DNA of 64,000 nucleotides, taken from Sesamum alatum. Lineage: Eukaryota > Streptophyta > Magnoliopsida > Lamiales > Pedaliaceae. The position numbers and the translations under genes were made by a program. The DNA lies in NCBI GenBank assembly GCA_034509735.1, contig JACGWO010000006.1, positions 35,209,141 through 35,273,140 on the forward strand. The letters run 5' to 3'. The notes below the pieces were generated by a model, which worked only from the letters and a program-made list of their open reading frames with translations, was not told the DNA's origin and made no database searches. Positions 11,701 through 24,095 of the stretch are shown one piece after another. The first letter of the stretch is position 1; each line of letters starts with the position of its first letter.

Positions 11701-11900
11701 TATTTCTTTTCTTTCTAGCAAGAAAATTGAATGAGTGGAATATTCATTTTTTTTTATTCATCATTGGGGTTGATGAATTAAATCAGATAGTTATATGAGT
11801 GAAATAAAACAACTTACAAATTTGCTGTTAAAGGAATTCAATCTCATTTCCTATGTACAAGAATTAAGTGAAACATAAGCAGTCGAGACTGTTTACCCCA
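11701..11900. other. Probable further plastid intergenic DNA
   Basis: The sequence after the rps3 piece is less AT-monotonous than the surroundings and reads like a plastid spacer, but I could not place it with certainty. Comparison with any eudicot plastid genome would settle it. Confidence 0.35.
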
Positions 11901-12605
11901 GTTAATTAATTATAATAAAATAAATATTAATATTAATAATATAAAACTAATATTGATACATATTTAATACATTGCTTAATAAATAATAAATTAAATAAAA
12001 TTCAATCTCATATAAATAATAATTATCCATAAATTATTCAAATAAAATTTGATTTTATAATTTCGTACTTGATCAGGAACGTCAATATCAGATTGAAATG
12101 TCATCGCAGAGCCAATCACATCACAAATTTCTACTTTTGGACAAAAGGACATAACATAACCCCACCATTCATGTGATGGCTAACTGCTCTCATTGTCCCA
12201 TTTCAAAAATAAAAAAAATAAGGGTTTCTTTTTAAATATTCCAATACGTTTAAAAAGGAATAATTAAAATAATAAATTTGAATGTTTCTTGTTTTTAGTT
12301 AGAGCTGCATAACTGAATCTGAGTTAAGCTAGGTGGAGGGGAAGTTATTTTTTCAGTTAGAGCTTTCATTTGTGCGTTTTATTCTCTCCAATTTGACCTA
12401 AAAACGCTATACTTGACTGTGCGCCTTCGTTGTTTCTTTTCCCCGTCCAAGTGTCGAAACTCGGAATAGGCGGGTACTTGAATTTCCGTTAAATACTGCA
12501 ACTTTTTCTGCGCATTCCGAATCCAGAGACAGCATCTCAACCTTCCTTCAATTCCACGGAAATCTTTTCCATTTTCCCAACAAAGAGTTAAAATTCATAG
12601 CCCAG
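11901..12605 (+). promoter_or_regulatory. Upstream region of LESV
   Basis: AT-rich to about 12290, then more balanced sequence typical of a plant promoter and leader up to the ATG at 12606. No element ends or frames are seen. The core promoter was not fixed. Confidence 0.35.
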
Positions 12606-15600
12606 ATGCCACTCCAAGTTCAATTCAAGCTTCAAGTATTCAAATCCACCGCCACCGCCCCATCTCTCTCTCCAATGGCGACTCATTTCAACCCAACTTA
12701 CACACACTCCAAGCCACGCGCCGCCGTCCCGCCGCTCCATCGCCGCAAGATTGAGAACCTGTTTTTCATTTTTACTAGAGGAACGCCTTGCGGATCCAAG
12801 CGGCTTCTGAGGAATTGTAATAGTTCCATAAGCATTTCAAGAATCAGGGCTGCCAGCTGGGAAGGAGACTCGTACTTGGACATGTGGAGAAAGGCGGTGG
12901 AGAGCGAGAGGAAGTCCGCTGAGTTCGAAAAAATGGCGGAAAACTCTGTTGAAGATAATGAGGAGGAGACACAAGAGAGTGACGAAGAATTTGAGAGGAA
13001 AACCAGTGAGTTCCAGAAACTTCTGGAGGTTTCTCCGGATGAAAGAGACAGGGTGCAGAGAATGCAGGTGATTGATCGAGCCGCCGCAGCGATAGCGGCC
13101 GCGAGAGCGTTGCTGCACGAGCAGGTTTCCAGTGAGGTGGGAGTTGAGAAGATGGAGGATCCTGAAGAAGGTAATTGAAATGTGTTCTTGGTTTGCTTTT
13201 CTTGACTTAGTGAAACTAGTATGAACTTTTCTTTTTCAATATCTTGAGAAATATTCTGTTTGTTTATTGAAACTGAAACTAAACTGTGATGATTTTTGTA
13301 ATACGGTGGTTTTGTTTTGTTGTTAGATTTAGGGGTCGATTTGGGGATTGTCATTTGCTTGCAGGTACAAGATTGATACATGCCGATATCTGTTTGAGAG
13401 TTTTACGATGCTAGTTTTGGTATTTACTTCAGGTGGTTTCCAGTATTTAGGTCTAGGTGAATTCAACTATCCAAGATGATAGAATTCATTCTGAGCACAA
13501 GTAGAGATGAAAGAATTTCACTGTATGAATCTCTATTTCTTTGGATCCCCACATTGTTGTTAAATCTAGTGGTATGAGCCTAGAAAAGCCGAATTATCCG
13601 TTATGCTCTTAACCACATTGTCTTCAGTCTTGAAGATTGCAATCATGATGAATGAGATGGGTCATTTTTTTAACACTCCACGAAGAAAGGTTTCTTGAGA
13701 TCTGATGCCGCAAAATTTCTTCACTACTAATCGCCATTGAGGTCTAGAACTTTATCTCAAGGCCGATGCAGTGGTGGTTATCCTCTTAGACCAGCTTCTT
13801 GGAAAATATTCGTGTGACGTAGCAGCCCCCATAATCTCCTTCTCTCTGTTTGTCCGAGCTTCATGTATGACCTGATTATGCTGAAGACCTTGATTCAATT
13901 TTTTCAAGACAGTGCTATTTCTTCTACCTTCTTCATGCAGATTGCTTACTGTCAAGTAAATTGAGCTGTTGAAAGCAAAGAAACTTAATTATGTTAAGAT
14001 AACTTGTTTTTGGCTGTTCTTGTGGTTATCAGTCGAATCTTTAAAACCAATTATTGTCTTGGGAAATCAAATTGGCTATAATTTCTGAGTTCTTGGTAGC
14101 TTTTGCGAACCAGAGTAAAGAAGTGTGTTTAGCATAGACTGCAACATGTCTCCAAATTCGCCTTCTCAATTTAAGCTGCTGGGCGAGAATATTTCAAAAA
14201 TGACTCTTGTCATGTATGGAGATTATGAAGTTTTCATCAATAGATTTAGTTTCATGTGTGCTAATATGCTCTTAATTAAAAACCTGCCTGTCTTGTAGGG
14301 CTTCTCGGTTTAATGCTCTTCAACATTTACAGTATTCTTTTAGTTGCTTGTTGTTTTCAGTTTAGCAATATTAGACTTGATTGTTATATTTCAACTTGAA
14401 CAGGGATGCAGAGTCACAGCTTATTCCTGCCTCAATCAGGTAGCTCTGGTACTGTAACACCAGGTCCAAGTTTCTGGGCCTGGGCACCTCCTCCGAGCGA
14501 CAATGATGATATTTTTGCCGAGATTGAAATAAAGCCAGCTTCTCCCTCCCCGGCACGAAGCATCCCTGTACTGGAACAGGAACGAGGTTTAGATTCTTTG
14601 ACGATCCCATTCGAGTCTTCAATGCTTCCAAATTCACTTCCCCCTTTCCAGTCAGTTGTGGAAGTTGAGAAGGAGACATCTCATCTGAAGGAGGAACATG
14701 AGATTGATGTTCAATTTTCAGAACATGCAGCTGAAGCAGCAGATGCGCTGAGTAAAGTGGATGAAGCATCGCCGCAGGGTGTAAATCCTGATGGAACAAG
14801 GTGGTGGAAGGAGACAGGAATAGAACGAAGACCTGACGGGGTCCTCTGTAAATGGACCCTGATGAGGGGTGTTAGTGCTGATAAAACTATTGAGTGGGAA
14901 AACAAATACTGGGAAGCAGCGGACGAATTTGGTTATAAGGAGCTCGGTTCTGAGAAATCTGGACGAGATGCTGCAGGAAATGTTTGGCGTGAATTCTGGA
15001 GGGAATCGATGATGCAGGTTGGACATTGTTTCAGTTCTGAAAACTGATTCATTTTGTTTGTAATAACTTATGTGTGTACAATGAATTCCCATGAGGTAAT
15101 TTTTATGTCTAATTCTTTCACAACCTGCAGAATGAGGGACTTGTGCATTTTGAGAAAACAGCAGATAAGTGGGGAAAGAACACACAAGGGGACGAGTGGC
15201 AAGAGAAATGGTGGGAGCATTATGATGCTTCTGGACGAGCCGAGAAGTGGGCTCACAAGTGGTGCAGCATCGATCCAAACGTTCCCGTAGAGGACGGCCA
15301 TGCTCATGTTTGGAACGAGAGGTACCAAAAAGCGTTTTATCTCTTTATGATCACATTAACATATAATACAACCACACAAACAATTGATTGGAACCCTCTC
15401 CTACCACTCACAGTCCGACCTGAAAATGAAAAGTTAATACGTTCGCACACATTGACTATAATTTGATTGACAACCGCTAACTGTGTAACACATCAACCTG
15501 TTGTATGATCTGTTTTGTCATCCTCATGCACTATGATTGCTCTTTACAGATGGGGTGAGAAGTACGATGGGCAAGGGGGCAGCACAAAGTACACCGACAA

Positions 15601-15913
15601 ATGGGCCGAGCGTTTTGAGGGAGATGGCTGGGCAAAATGGGGAGATAAATGGGACGAGCATTTTGACACCAACGGTCATGGGGTAAAGCAAGGGGAGACC
15701 TGGTGGGAAGGTAAGCACGGGGATCGCTGGAACCGAACATGGGGCGAGGGTCATAACGGCACGGGATGGGTGCACAAGTACGGCAAAAGCAGCAGTGGTG
15801 AGCATTGGGACTCGCATGTTCAGGAAGATACCTGGTACGAGAGATACCCGCATTTTGGTTTCTATCATTGCTTTGAGAACTCAGTTCAGCTACGTGAGGT
15901 CAAGAAACCCTAA
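12606..15913 (+). CDS. LESV: LIKE EARLY STARVATION (LESV)-type starch-binding plastid protein
   Basis: Four exons by splice sites and frame: 12606-13170, 14404-15017, 15131-15321, 15550-15913. They join without frame error to 577 aa, matching LESV (about 578 aa) rather than its shorter paralogue ESV1 (about 426). The first ~80 residues are basic and Ser/Thr-rich, as in a plastid transit peptide. An acidic, Glu-rich helical stretch follows. Exons 2-4 carry the family's tryptophan-rich tandem pattern (WWKETGIERR, KWGKNTQGDEWQEKWWE, WAKWGDKWDEHFD, TWWEGKHGDRWNRTW), ending YPHFGFYHCF...VKKP. In the family this aromatic domain binds amylopectin glucans and helps starch granule formation in chloroplasts. 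Intron 1 (13171-14403) is 1.2 kb, the others 113 and 228 bp. Some ATGs inside exon 1 could be alternative starts. Confidence 0.9.
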
Positions 15914-17413
15914 ACACTATTATTTTCTCACATCTTACTCAAAAATACCTTCTCATATTGCAAACGAGACTTTTCATGATTCAACCAATTGAGAAGAAGC
16001 TTTCCGTGAGTTTTTTTTTAGATAAAAACAAGTAAATAATCTTTTTCAAACGATTTGATTTCAAAAATTCTGTAATTTTTTTAGTGAATCGAACTTGAAT
16101 CTTGTTGGTTCGATATGCTTCTGAATACGATTCTCGAATTTGTGTAAATATCTTGCATACGAATACATCTCATAATATGTTAAGAAATCAAAATTTCCTT
16201 GTCCAATACAAGCCCCAATCTAAATATCATTCTCAATGATAAATGCATAAGTTATAAAAAGATGATCAATTGTTACTAATTTGCTAATTAAGCTCTAATT
16301 CTATTTAGTGCTCTTAAATGGATATTATTCTTCTCCTCTAATTTTTATAAACCCTTGAGTTGAAAGGAAAATATAAGAAAAAAGATAATTCACTTTGTTA
16401 GTTTACTAATTTATTCAAGAAATTCATTTACAATAATATATGTTAAACTTACTTTAAAATGCCAACTCCTTGTTCATTGCAGTTTAGGGGAAAAACCCAA
16501 CGCACAAATATCTTTTTCGTTAAAAGTACATTTGTACATATATGAGAATTGCTCATTTTGTAAAATAAAAAAACATTTTCATAGCAAAATTGCATTCTCA
16601 CATATTGAAATTCTGTTATTACAAAATATTTTATTTTAGGGATAAAAAAGTCATTTATCAATTAAGCTTTTCCAATAAGCACTTTTTTTCCAAACACTTC
16701 CTAATTTAGCTTTTTTTTACTTTTCACTTTTTTTTTCAAACACTATCCACTTTTGATTCTGCTTTAACTTTGAACTTTCTCTAAAATAATTACTTTTGTA
16801 GAAGCAGAAGTTTTTACAAACACTCCCTATACATCGCATTGGGTAGCTTCCTTTTTTCACCAGATAAAATACCACCGTTGAAGTGTCGAGCCGTGGAAAG
16901 TGAACACTTGTGAGACGTTGATTGGGCAGCAGGCCTCAAAACGTTGAACTTGAAGCAGAACAATTGGGCATTCCGTCAAACATAACTACGAGCAGAGGCA
17001 GAAATAAAATTCGGCTTTCAATTTTTCATCAATGATATTTGGGTTCCACAAGTTTATAATTTTGACTCTATTTAAACTTTGAATTCCAAAGAGAAAGATG
17101 TAAAATAATATTTCTTTTATGAAATACTCGGAAGAAGAACACAATAAGATATTTGTTTAAATGTAATTAAATATTAAATAAACTACATCGACATATATAT
17201 ATATATATATATATGATGGTAGATCCAATTATACAAACACTCTTTGTAGAATTATAAATACACCTCTAAGAAATATTAGTATAATGTACCTTAGAAAGTG
17301 TATGTGAACTATAATTACAACTTCAATGGGTGTGATTGTAATTTTGCAAAGGGCAGAAAGTGTTCGCCTAATTGTACTTAATCACACGTGCATCAATTTA
17401 CTCTTACACATTA
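15914..17413. other. Intergenic, AT-rich, with a MITE-like tract
   Basis: No gene. At about 16660-16830 the sequence reads like a MITE with CACTTTTTTTCC/AAACACT phrases on both sides (AAACACTTCC ... CAAACACTCCC). A (TA)n tract lies at 17190-17213. Confidence 0.4.
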
Positions 17414-17851
17414 GGGTGAATTATAATTACCTCCCCTGAGGTTTGGGATAATTATGAATATCCCCTCAATTTTTTAAAAACATAAAATACCCCATGAGGT
17501 TTGTAATTTTTAACCAAAGGCCTAAAATTATCCATTTTATCCTTTTTTTTTTTAAATTATAGAAAAATCAGTCGAGGTTAAATTATATTACTGCCCCTTT
17601 GAGTAGAAAAAAAGTAATAAATCTCTCCCTACGCATTTTAGTTCAAAAAAAATTCAAAAAACTTTAAAAATTAAATAAATACTCCGGTTTGCATAAGGGA
17701 TTTTCGTCAGTTCACCCAAAAAAATGGGTGAAAATGAATTATTTGTTAGACCGTTATAAACTTTGGGGGGTATTTATAATTTCTTTTGAAAAAGCAAGGG
17801 AGTATTTGTAATTATACAAAACCTCAGAGGAGGTCATCATAATTCACCCTA
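17414..17851. mobile_element. MITE family A, copy 1
   Basis: Ends GGGTGAATTATAATTACCTC and (inverted) GTCATCATAATTCACCC. The interior carries the family signature: CCCTGAGGTTTGG near the left end and CCTCAGAGGAGG near the right, with inner paired segments about 'cannot exceed' lengths AAATACCCC / GGTATTT. About 440 bp, non-coding. Other copies are at 19116, 21293, 24533 (truncated), 25139 and 35231. Confidence 0.75.
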
Positions 17852-19115
17852 AATATTTTATAAAAAAACTTGAAGTATATGAAAAGTAAATCCAAAAAAA
17901 TTATAAATTAGATGGATAATAATTTTTTTAATGTAATGCATTAAAATTAATAAAATATTTTATGCTTATTTTTTAATAAAAGAAATTAATAAAATTTAAT
18001 TTTCTATAATTTTGTTTTTCATTCTCCCTCCACTTGTATTCTAAAATCAAAGCACAAACCTTTTATTAGACGACATCTCATCTAACACCAAAGTTGCTAA
18101 GAAAACTGGACAGATTTTCCAACATTTTTCAAGTCAGTCAATCCCATTGAGCAAACTTTAACACACAATACCTCAACCATTTTTGGCCCCACAAATTATT
18201 AGAAAATTCATTTTACTTATTTTTTTTATTTTTTTAACAAAATTAAAAAAAAAATCAGTCATGATAAAATTAGAAAAAAAAAACTAAATAATAAAGTTGG
18301 ATTAAAACTGTGATTCTAATACCCTCTACAGTTTGACGGACTGTGACGATGAACTCATGTTTAAGTAGTAATTACAATTCAAATTAAATATTTTGTCATA
18401 ATTGAGAATTATTATAATCACAACAAAAAAAAATTGTTATATTTATCGCTCTTACCAATACATTACAATAAAAAATAATTTTAATGAAAAAGTACAATAT
18501 AACAATTTTAAAGTTATCATTTATTGCATATAATAACAACTTTATTCACAATTTTTCTGTCATTGGTATCATCAGTGACAACTTTTATACAAATACAATT
18601 ATAATGAAAACTATAAAAATGATCTTTACCGTTTCGTACTTAAGGTTAATGGTAATTCTAATATTATTATCTATATTTGTATTATTAATATTCTCTTTTT
18701 CTACAAATGACATGGTAAATTGGATATGAATACCGAGAGATCTTAAATCAAAACTAATCGAACCAAATCAATTATACTATGAGTCTGTTATACATACTAT
18801 GTAATTAATCACTTTAATTAATTTATACATTAATCACACTATAAATATAATATATTTATTATATAATCAATTTAAATTCGATTTGAATTAAAATTTTGCC
18901 GGTGTTGAACCTCGTCATCTGAGCCAAATGGCAATGGCGTGCGAAACCGCGTTTGACAGCCAAGCAACATTTATATCGTTTCCATGTTGTAATTACTTTT
19001 TTTTTTAAATAATTTCTTTTGAATTTCGATACAAATCCTGAGGAATTAAGACACACCCTCTCTCACTCTTTCCAAAGCATGGGCTGTTTATATTAATAAA
19101 ATTAATTAATTAATT
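17852..19115. other. AT-rich intergenic DNA
   Basis: No supported gene. The 81-codon frame at 18484-18729 is Ile/Asn/Leu-rich low-complexity sequence without family resemblance. Confidence 0.45.
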
Positions 19116-19532
19116 GGGTAAATTACATCTACCTTCCCTAAAGTTTGGTATAATTACAAATACCCCCTCGTTGTTTAAAAAATTACAAATACTCCCTGAG
19201 GTTTGTAACCGTCTAACAAATAACTCATTTCCTTTCATTTTATGGGTGAACTGACCAAAATGTCCTTATGTATTTTATTTATTTTTTAATTTTTTTTGAA
19301 TTTTATGGACTACAATGCACAAGGAGAGGTTCTTAAAATTTTTTTCACAGAGGAGTTAATAATGCAATTTACCTTGGCTGATTTTTCTGCAATTTAACTA
19401 AAAAATCAAGGGCAAAATGGTCAATTTCAGGCCTTTGGTTGAAAATTACAAATCTAAGTGGGTATTTTTCAAACAACAAGGGACTATTTGTAATTATGCC
19501 AAATTTCAGAGGAGGTAGATATAATTTACCCT
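19116..19532. mobile_element. MITE family A, copy 2
   Basis: Ends GGGTAAATTACATCTACC and GGTAGATATAATTTACCC, near-perfect inverted repeats. The left inner part reads AAAGTTTGGTATAATTAC and the right AATTATGCCAAATTTC. Flanks are AATTAATT-rich, so the target duplication is ambiguous. Confidence 0.8.
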
Positions 19533-19886
19533 AATTAATTTATAATACACCTCTTAAACAGTGTTTAGCTGTGGGGGTGTGGGTGCTTTGTTGGAATGTT
19601 TAAGATGGTGTGTGTACTTCTAGTTTTGCCAGTTTTAAGAATTAATTCCACCGAACCCATTTAGACATCCATCTGTAAGAATTCATATCATAACTCTCAT
19701 TCCGAATATTATTTTTGGATATTTAGCTGAAGTTTGATTGCTAAAAATTTGTTTGAATTCAATTGGTTGTCCATCGTAATGCATAATCTTGAATTAGATG
19801 TTTCGTTGGATGAGACTTCACGCTAGAATTTTGTTTTGACTCTATTGGAAACGACCAAACCAAGAGGGGGTTTGGTTAAATTTACT

Positions 19887-20430
19887 GGGGATAATTATAC
19901 CCCCTTTCCTAAGGTTTGGTATAATTACATGTAGACTTTATGTGGTTTGAAAAATTATATCTAATACCCCTGAGGTTTGCTTTTGTCTAACAAGTAGGTA
20001 CATGTTAGACAAAATTCACTGAATTTGTTGATATTAACAAAAAAGTTGAATGAAAGTCGAGATTTACCATCGATTGACTTATTACTGACTTATTGTAGGC
20101 CAAACAAATCTTTTATAACCAAACTACCCTTATATATCTTCACACATTAATGAATGTGAGGAGATATATCTTCACCATGATAAGGGTAGTTTGGTCATAA
20201 AAAAATTTGTTTGGCCTACAATAAGTCAGTAATAAATCAATCGATGGTAAATCTCGACTTTAATTCATTTTTTTTGCTAATATCAAAAAATTTGATGAAT
20301 TTTGACAAACGGATGGACCTTTTTGTTATACAGAAGCAAACTTCAAGGATATTAGATGTAATTTTTCAAATCACAGGAAATCTACGTGTAATTACATCAA
20401 ACCTCAGGGGAGAGGAGTGTAATTATCCCA
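19887..20430. mobile_element. Fold-back MITE, family B, copy 2
   Basis: Near-complete inverted repeat. The left arm includes GGGGATAATTATACCCC, AAGTCGAGATTTACCATCGA and GTAGGCCAAACAAAT. The right arm carries the reverse complements of these: ATTTGTTTGGCCTAC, TCGATGGTAAATCTCGACTT and GTAATTATCCC. Arms are about 260 bp around a centre near 20150. Non-coding. The transcript would form a very long hairpin. Confidence 0.8.
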
Positions 20431-21292
20431 ATTTACTTTAAACAACTTATAAGTTTATACATTCTATAAGATGTTTTTCAAGCTTATGAGATCTTAGATC
20501 TTATTCTAAGAATAATTAGTTCTTGAACGTTTGGATAAATTAAGATCATGAATCTTTTAAAATGTTAATAATTACAATTTTATAATTGATACAATCAAAA
20601 TTGAAGGAGTTTGTTATTATATTGAAAATAAGTTAAGTGAGAATTCCTTAATTTTTTTTTCTAAACGAGCATATAAACTCATAACATCCTATTTTTAGAT
20701 GTTATAAGCTTATTTTTTATTAAAAAAAAGTACTAAATACTTTTCAACATTTTATAAAATATTTGAAAAAAAACTTATAAATTCATTCAAACAACGCCTA
20801 AATTCAAACATAAAATTTTGAAACTCAATAAAAAAAATCAAATAAATTTAAATAGTAACGCGTAGACTCACTAATTTTATTTACGCACACGTATGCGGGT
20901 GAGATTTGTGGCGTTCTTCAGATGCTCCAAAAACACGCGTTTTCCATGAAAACATCTTTAACTTTTGTCCAGAGGGATCGTTATTTCCACAAATGAAAGA
21001 AATCTTATCAGCAGGAGTTACTGATTTCATCATCACCAAAGACGCTTTTTAATTAATAAAACGCGATTTCAAAAGGATTGAAGAAACAGAGAGAGTATTG
21101 GCAATCACGTGCACAGCCGTGCCATTTGGTTGAAAAGCTTTCGGTACCAAAACGCGCCTTCCCAAACCTACAGCTGTATATATATACTTAGTTATCGTGG
21201 CACATCGTCCCTTCATACATATAATAAATAATCTATCACAAAATATATTATAGATAAGCACAAATATATAAATTAACATATAATATTTAAAA
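20431..21292. other. AT-rich intergenic DNA
   Basis: No gene supported. A stretch near 20450-20790 has repeated AAGCTTAT/ATAAGCTT phrases suggestive of another decayed MITE; ends not defined. Confidence 0.4.
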
Positions 21293-21719
21293 GAGTAAAT
21301 TACAGCTACCTCCCATGAGGTTTGGTATAATTACAAATACTCCATCGTTATTTAAAAAATTACAAATAGCCCATTGAAGTTTATAATTTTCAAACAAAGG
21401 CTTGAATTGACCATTTTGCCCTTGATTTTTTTTGTTAAATTGTAGAAAAATCAGTTGAGGCAAATTGCATTATTAATTCCTTTGTGCAAAAAAACTTAAG
21501 AACCTCTCAATGCGCATTGTAATCTAAAAAAATTCAAAGAATTTTAAAAATTAAATAAAATGCATAAAGGCATTTTGGTCAGTTCACCCATAAAAATGGA
21601 TGGAAATTGGTTATTTGTTAGACGGTTACAAACCTCAGGGAGTACTTGTAATTTTTCAAACAACGAGGAGATATTTGTAGTTATACCAAACCTCGGGGGA
21701 GGTAGCTGTAATTTACCCT
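21293..21719. mobile_element. MITE family A, copy 3
   Basis: Ends GAGTAAATTACAGCTACCTC and GAGGTAGCTGTAATTTACCC are inverted matches. It carries the family core (ATGAGGTTTGGTATAATTAC, left; TTATACCAAACCTCGGG, right). About 427 bp. Confidence 0.8.
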
Positions 21720-23067
21720 ATAAAAAAAATAATAATTTAAAGATATTATTGACACTACGAACAGACCTATCTTTTTTATATTAGTAAGATATAATAAATT
21801 ATTATTTACGCTTTAAATTATATTATATAAGAATAAAATATTAATCAACACATAACATTTCGGAAAAAAAAAAGGGTATTATTGACAACAAAAAATTTAT
21901 TGTGGTGGTGTCAAAGTATAAAGGATCTTTCCTTTCATAATATAGACATACACAAATTACAAATTATTTCTCCAATATTTTTGCTTTATAAAAGTTATTA
22001 ATTTTATATATATGAAAATAAGAACTCAATGTGAACATAGATATTAGGTGAAGGGAAAATTGATATACGTCCGAGGGATGGACGATGTTTGAAAGGTCAA
22101 AGGACCAATCCTGAGGAGACATTTGTAAGTTTGATTTTCTTCAAAGGTTAAATAGACTATATTCAAACTGTTCTGTTTTTTTTTTTTTCTTGATTTTTGT
22201 AATAATGAGAGTTTCTTAAATTTTGAGGTTAGGTTTTATTATAAAGTGGATTAGGGTATTTTACTTACGGTCCACTTAGCTGGTTATGTTTCCAATTTTT
22301 ATCGTATGTGCGCCTTATTCGTCGTAAACTAATTTGAAGTCATAGGTTCGAGTTTTATCGAACGTGTGAAGCTTTATATTACTTTATGTGAAATTATTAT
22401 AATTTAATTCATGATTCTTTATTATACTGGTATATTAATCGAACAATGTATACCAAACTATTCATTATTGAGATTTAACATAATCACGTAACTACTGCTT
22501 CGTTCAAAAAAAGATAAAAAAAGATTGTTAGGGTTGAAAATTCAATAAAAACTATATGTTCTTAATTAGATCATTTATTATGCACGAATATTATTAAATA
22601 AAAATGTGTACGTATCCGTATTGGGTACTCAAATTTGATATGATACTTGTGAATGCTCTTTTTAGATATGGATGTGATTTTTGACAATGTGTTCAAAATA
22701 TTATTAATACAAGATTATTTTGGAAAAAAGTGCTTATCAACATTATATACATACTGAATATGTCTAATAGTAGTAATAAGATACATTTTATGTAGTAGAA
22801 AAATATAAAAAGTAAAAATGTCATATAATATTTAATTATGAAATAACCCATATTACTACGATATATTATTAAATAAATACATTATTTTCATGCTTTTTGA
22901 ACATAGTCCATCACTTAATTTCCATCTTAACGTAACATCATTCTATTTTACGCATAATTAAATAATATATCTTTATGTTATTATAGTAGATCCAAGTAAA
23001 CTTGTTTATTTTTAGTGAATATATTCAAGTTGTACGGAATCCTATACTTTCATATTTTATCATATTT
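21720..23067. other. AT-rich intergenic DNA with a possible SINE-like segment
   Basis: No gene. At about 22265-22385 a stretch contains TTAGCTGGTT and CATAGGTTCGAGTTT, which resemble pol III A and B boxes, but the spacing is wider than usual. Otherwise nothing is recognised. Confidence 0.35.
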
Positions 23068-23393
23068 CACTAGAAGAAATATGAATTTTTACTATGATGA
23101 ATGATTATAGTTAAAAATAAAAAATTATAATGAATACTAAAAATCACGGGTGAACAATAGTTATTAGCTGTTATTTCTACAAGTGAAAAACCAAAATATT
23201 TGTACAACTAAAAACTATAGCAAATACTTTAGCCATAGATAAATTAACTCATTGCGAGTGTCGATATTAATGGTTAAAACTTAAATTTTCGTATCGATTT
23301 TATTTGACCATGTTAGATAACATTGTTTTGGTATAATTTTTAAGCCGTAGTGATTACTAGTATAACGAATAATCAATTTTTTTTTTTGTAGTG
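23068..23393. mobile_element. Miniature CACTA element, 3-bp TSD
   Basis: Starts CACTAGAAGAAATATG and ends TTTTTTTTGTAGTG, the CACTA/TAGTG signature, flanked by TTT on both sides (3-bp target duplication, typical of the superfamily). 326 bp, non-coding. Related copies lie at 26569, 34260 and 34456. Confidence 0.8.
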
Positions 23394-23998
23394 TTTATAT
23401 ATGGGCAATATTAGCAATTTTTTTTGTAATATGACAAGTTATTTTGTTATATTAGGAAAAAAGCTTTCGGTAACCTCCCTTCCCAAGATAACAAAGAAAA
23501 TTGAAAAAGAAAAAATAAGCAAGAGAAAGAAGAAAGGAAAATTCTTGCCCGGATCAAATTTTGTCAAACTAAACCAATCACAGAGCAAGTGTGATACACT
23601 TATTATGTGATTGGTTACTTTTCCTGAACTGTACACCAATTACATGATAAGTGTATTATATTTATCATATAATTAGTTCAGGTTTAACCCGAACTAAATC
23701 CGGACTAGAATTTCCCAAGACGAAAAGCTCTCTTTGCATGTTAATGAAATTTATGTGCAACTCTCCAAAGTCTAAAGCATGTCAATTAAAGGCTATATAT
23801 GATTAATGTTAGATATGGTGATGATTAAGTAATATAGTACACTAATCACCTACTCAAATCACAACCTCAATTTTGACTCCCCTCATTTTTATATAATATT
23901 TGTAAACTTTAATGAAAATGGGATGTATTTACAAGGCTTTCTTGTCCCGTTTGAGAACTCCCTACTTAAACCCCATTCTCCTCCTATACTCTCTCTAC

Positions 23999-24035
<37 letters not shown>

Positions 24036-24095
24036 CTTGATCTTACACACACACACACAGACACATAGCACATCTGAAGAATAGAAAACGTCGTG
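23394..24095 (+). promoter_or_regulatory. Upstream region and leader of the calmodulin-like gene
   Basis: Contains a short MITE-like inverted repeat near 23540-23715 (AAGTGTGATACACTT and TAAGTGTATTATATT around a centre, with CCGAACTAAATCCGGACTAG at the end). Similar copies occur at 36412-36595 and 47105-47270. A (CT)n tract at 24002-24032 and an (AC)n tract at 24045-24059 lie just before the ATG, probably within the 5' leader. Core promoter not fixed. Confidence 0.4.
24002..24032. repeat. (CT)n microsatellite in the calmodulin-like leader
   Basis: About 15 CT units, 64 bp before the start codon; a pyrimidine-rich leader tract common in plant genes. Confidence 0.9.

Noticed and set aside
11537..11734. 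Functional rps3
   Set aside because: Only the first third of S3 is present, in two frames, with nuclear-type decay.
18484..18729. 81-codon frame with hydrophobic C terminus
   Set aside because: AT-driven Ile/Leu/Asn composition, no neighbours or family; not supported as a gene.
22265..22385. tRNA gene or SINE
   Set aside because: B-box-like sequence is present but A-box spacing is off and no cloverleaf can be drawn; left as a weak note.
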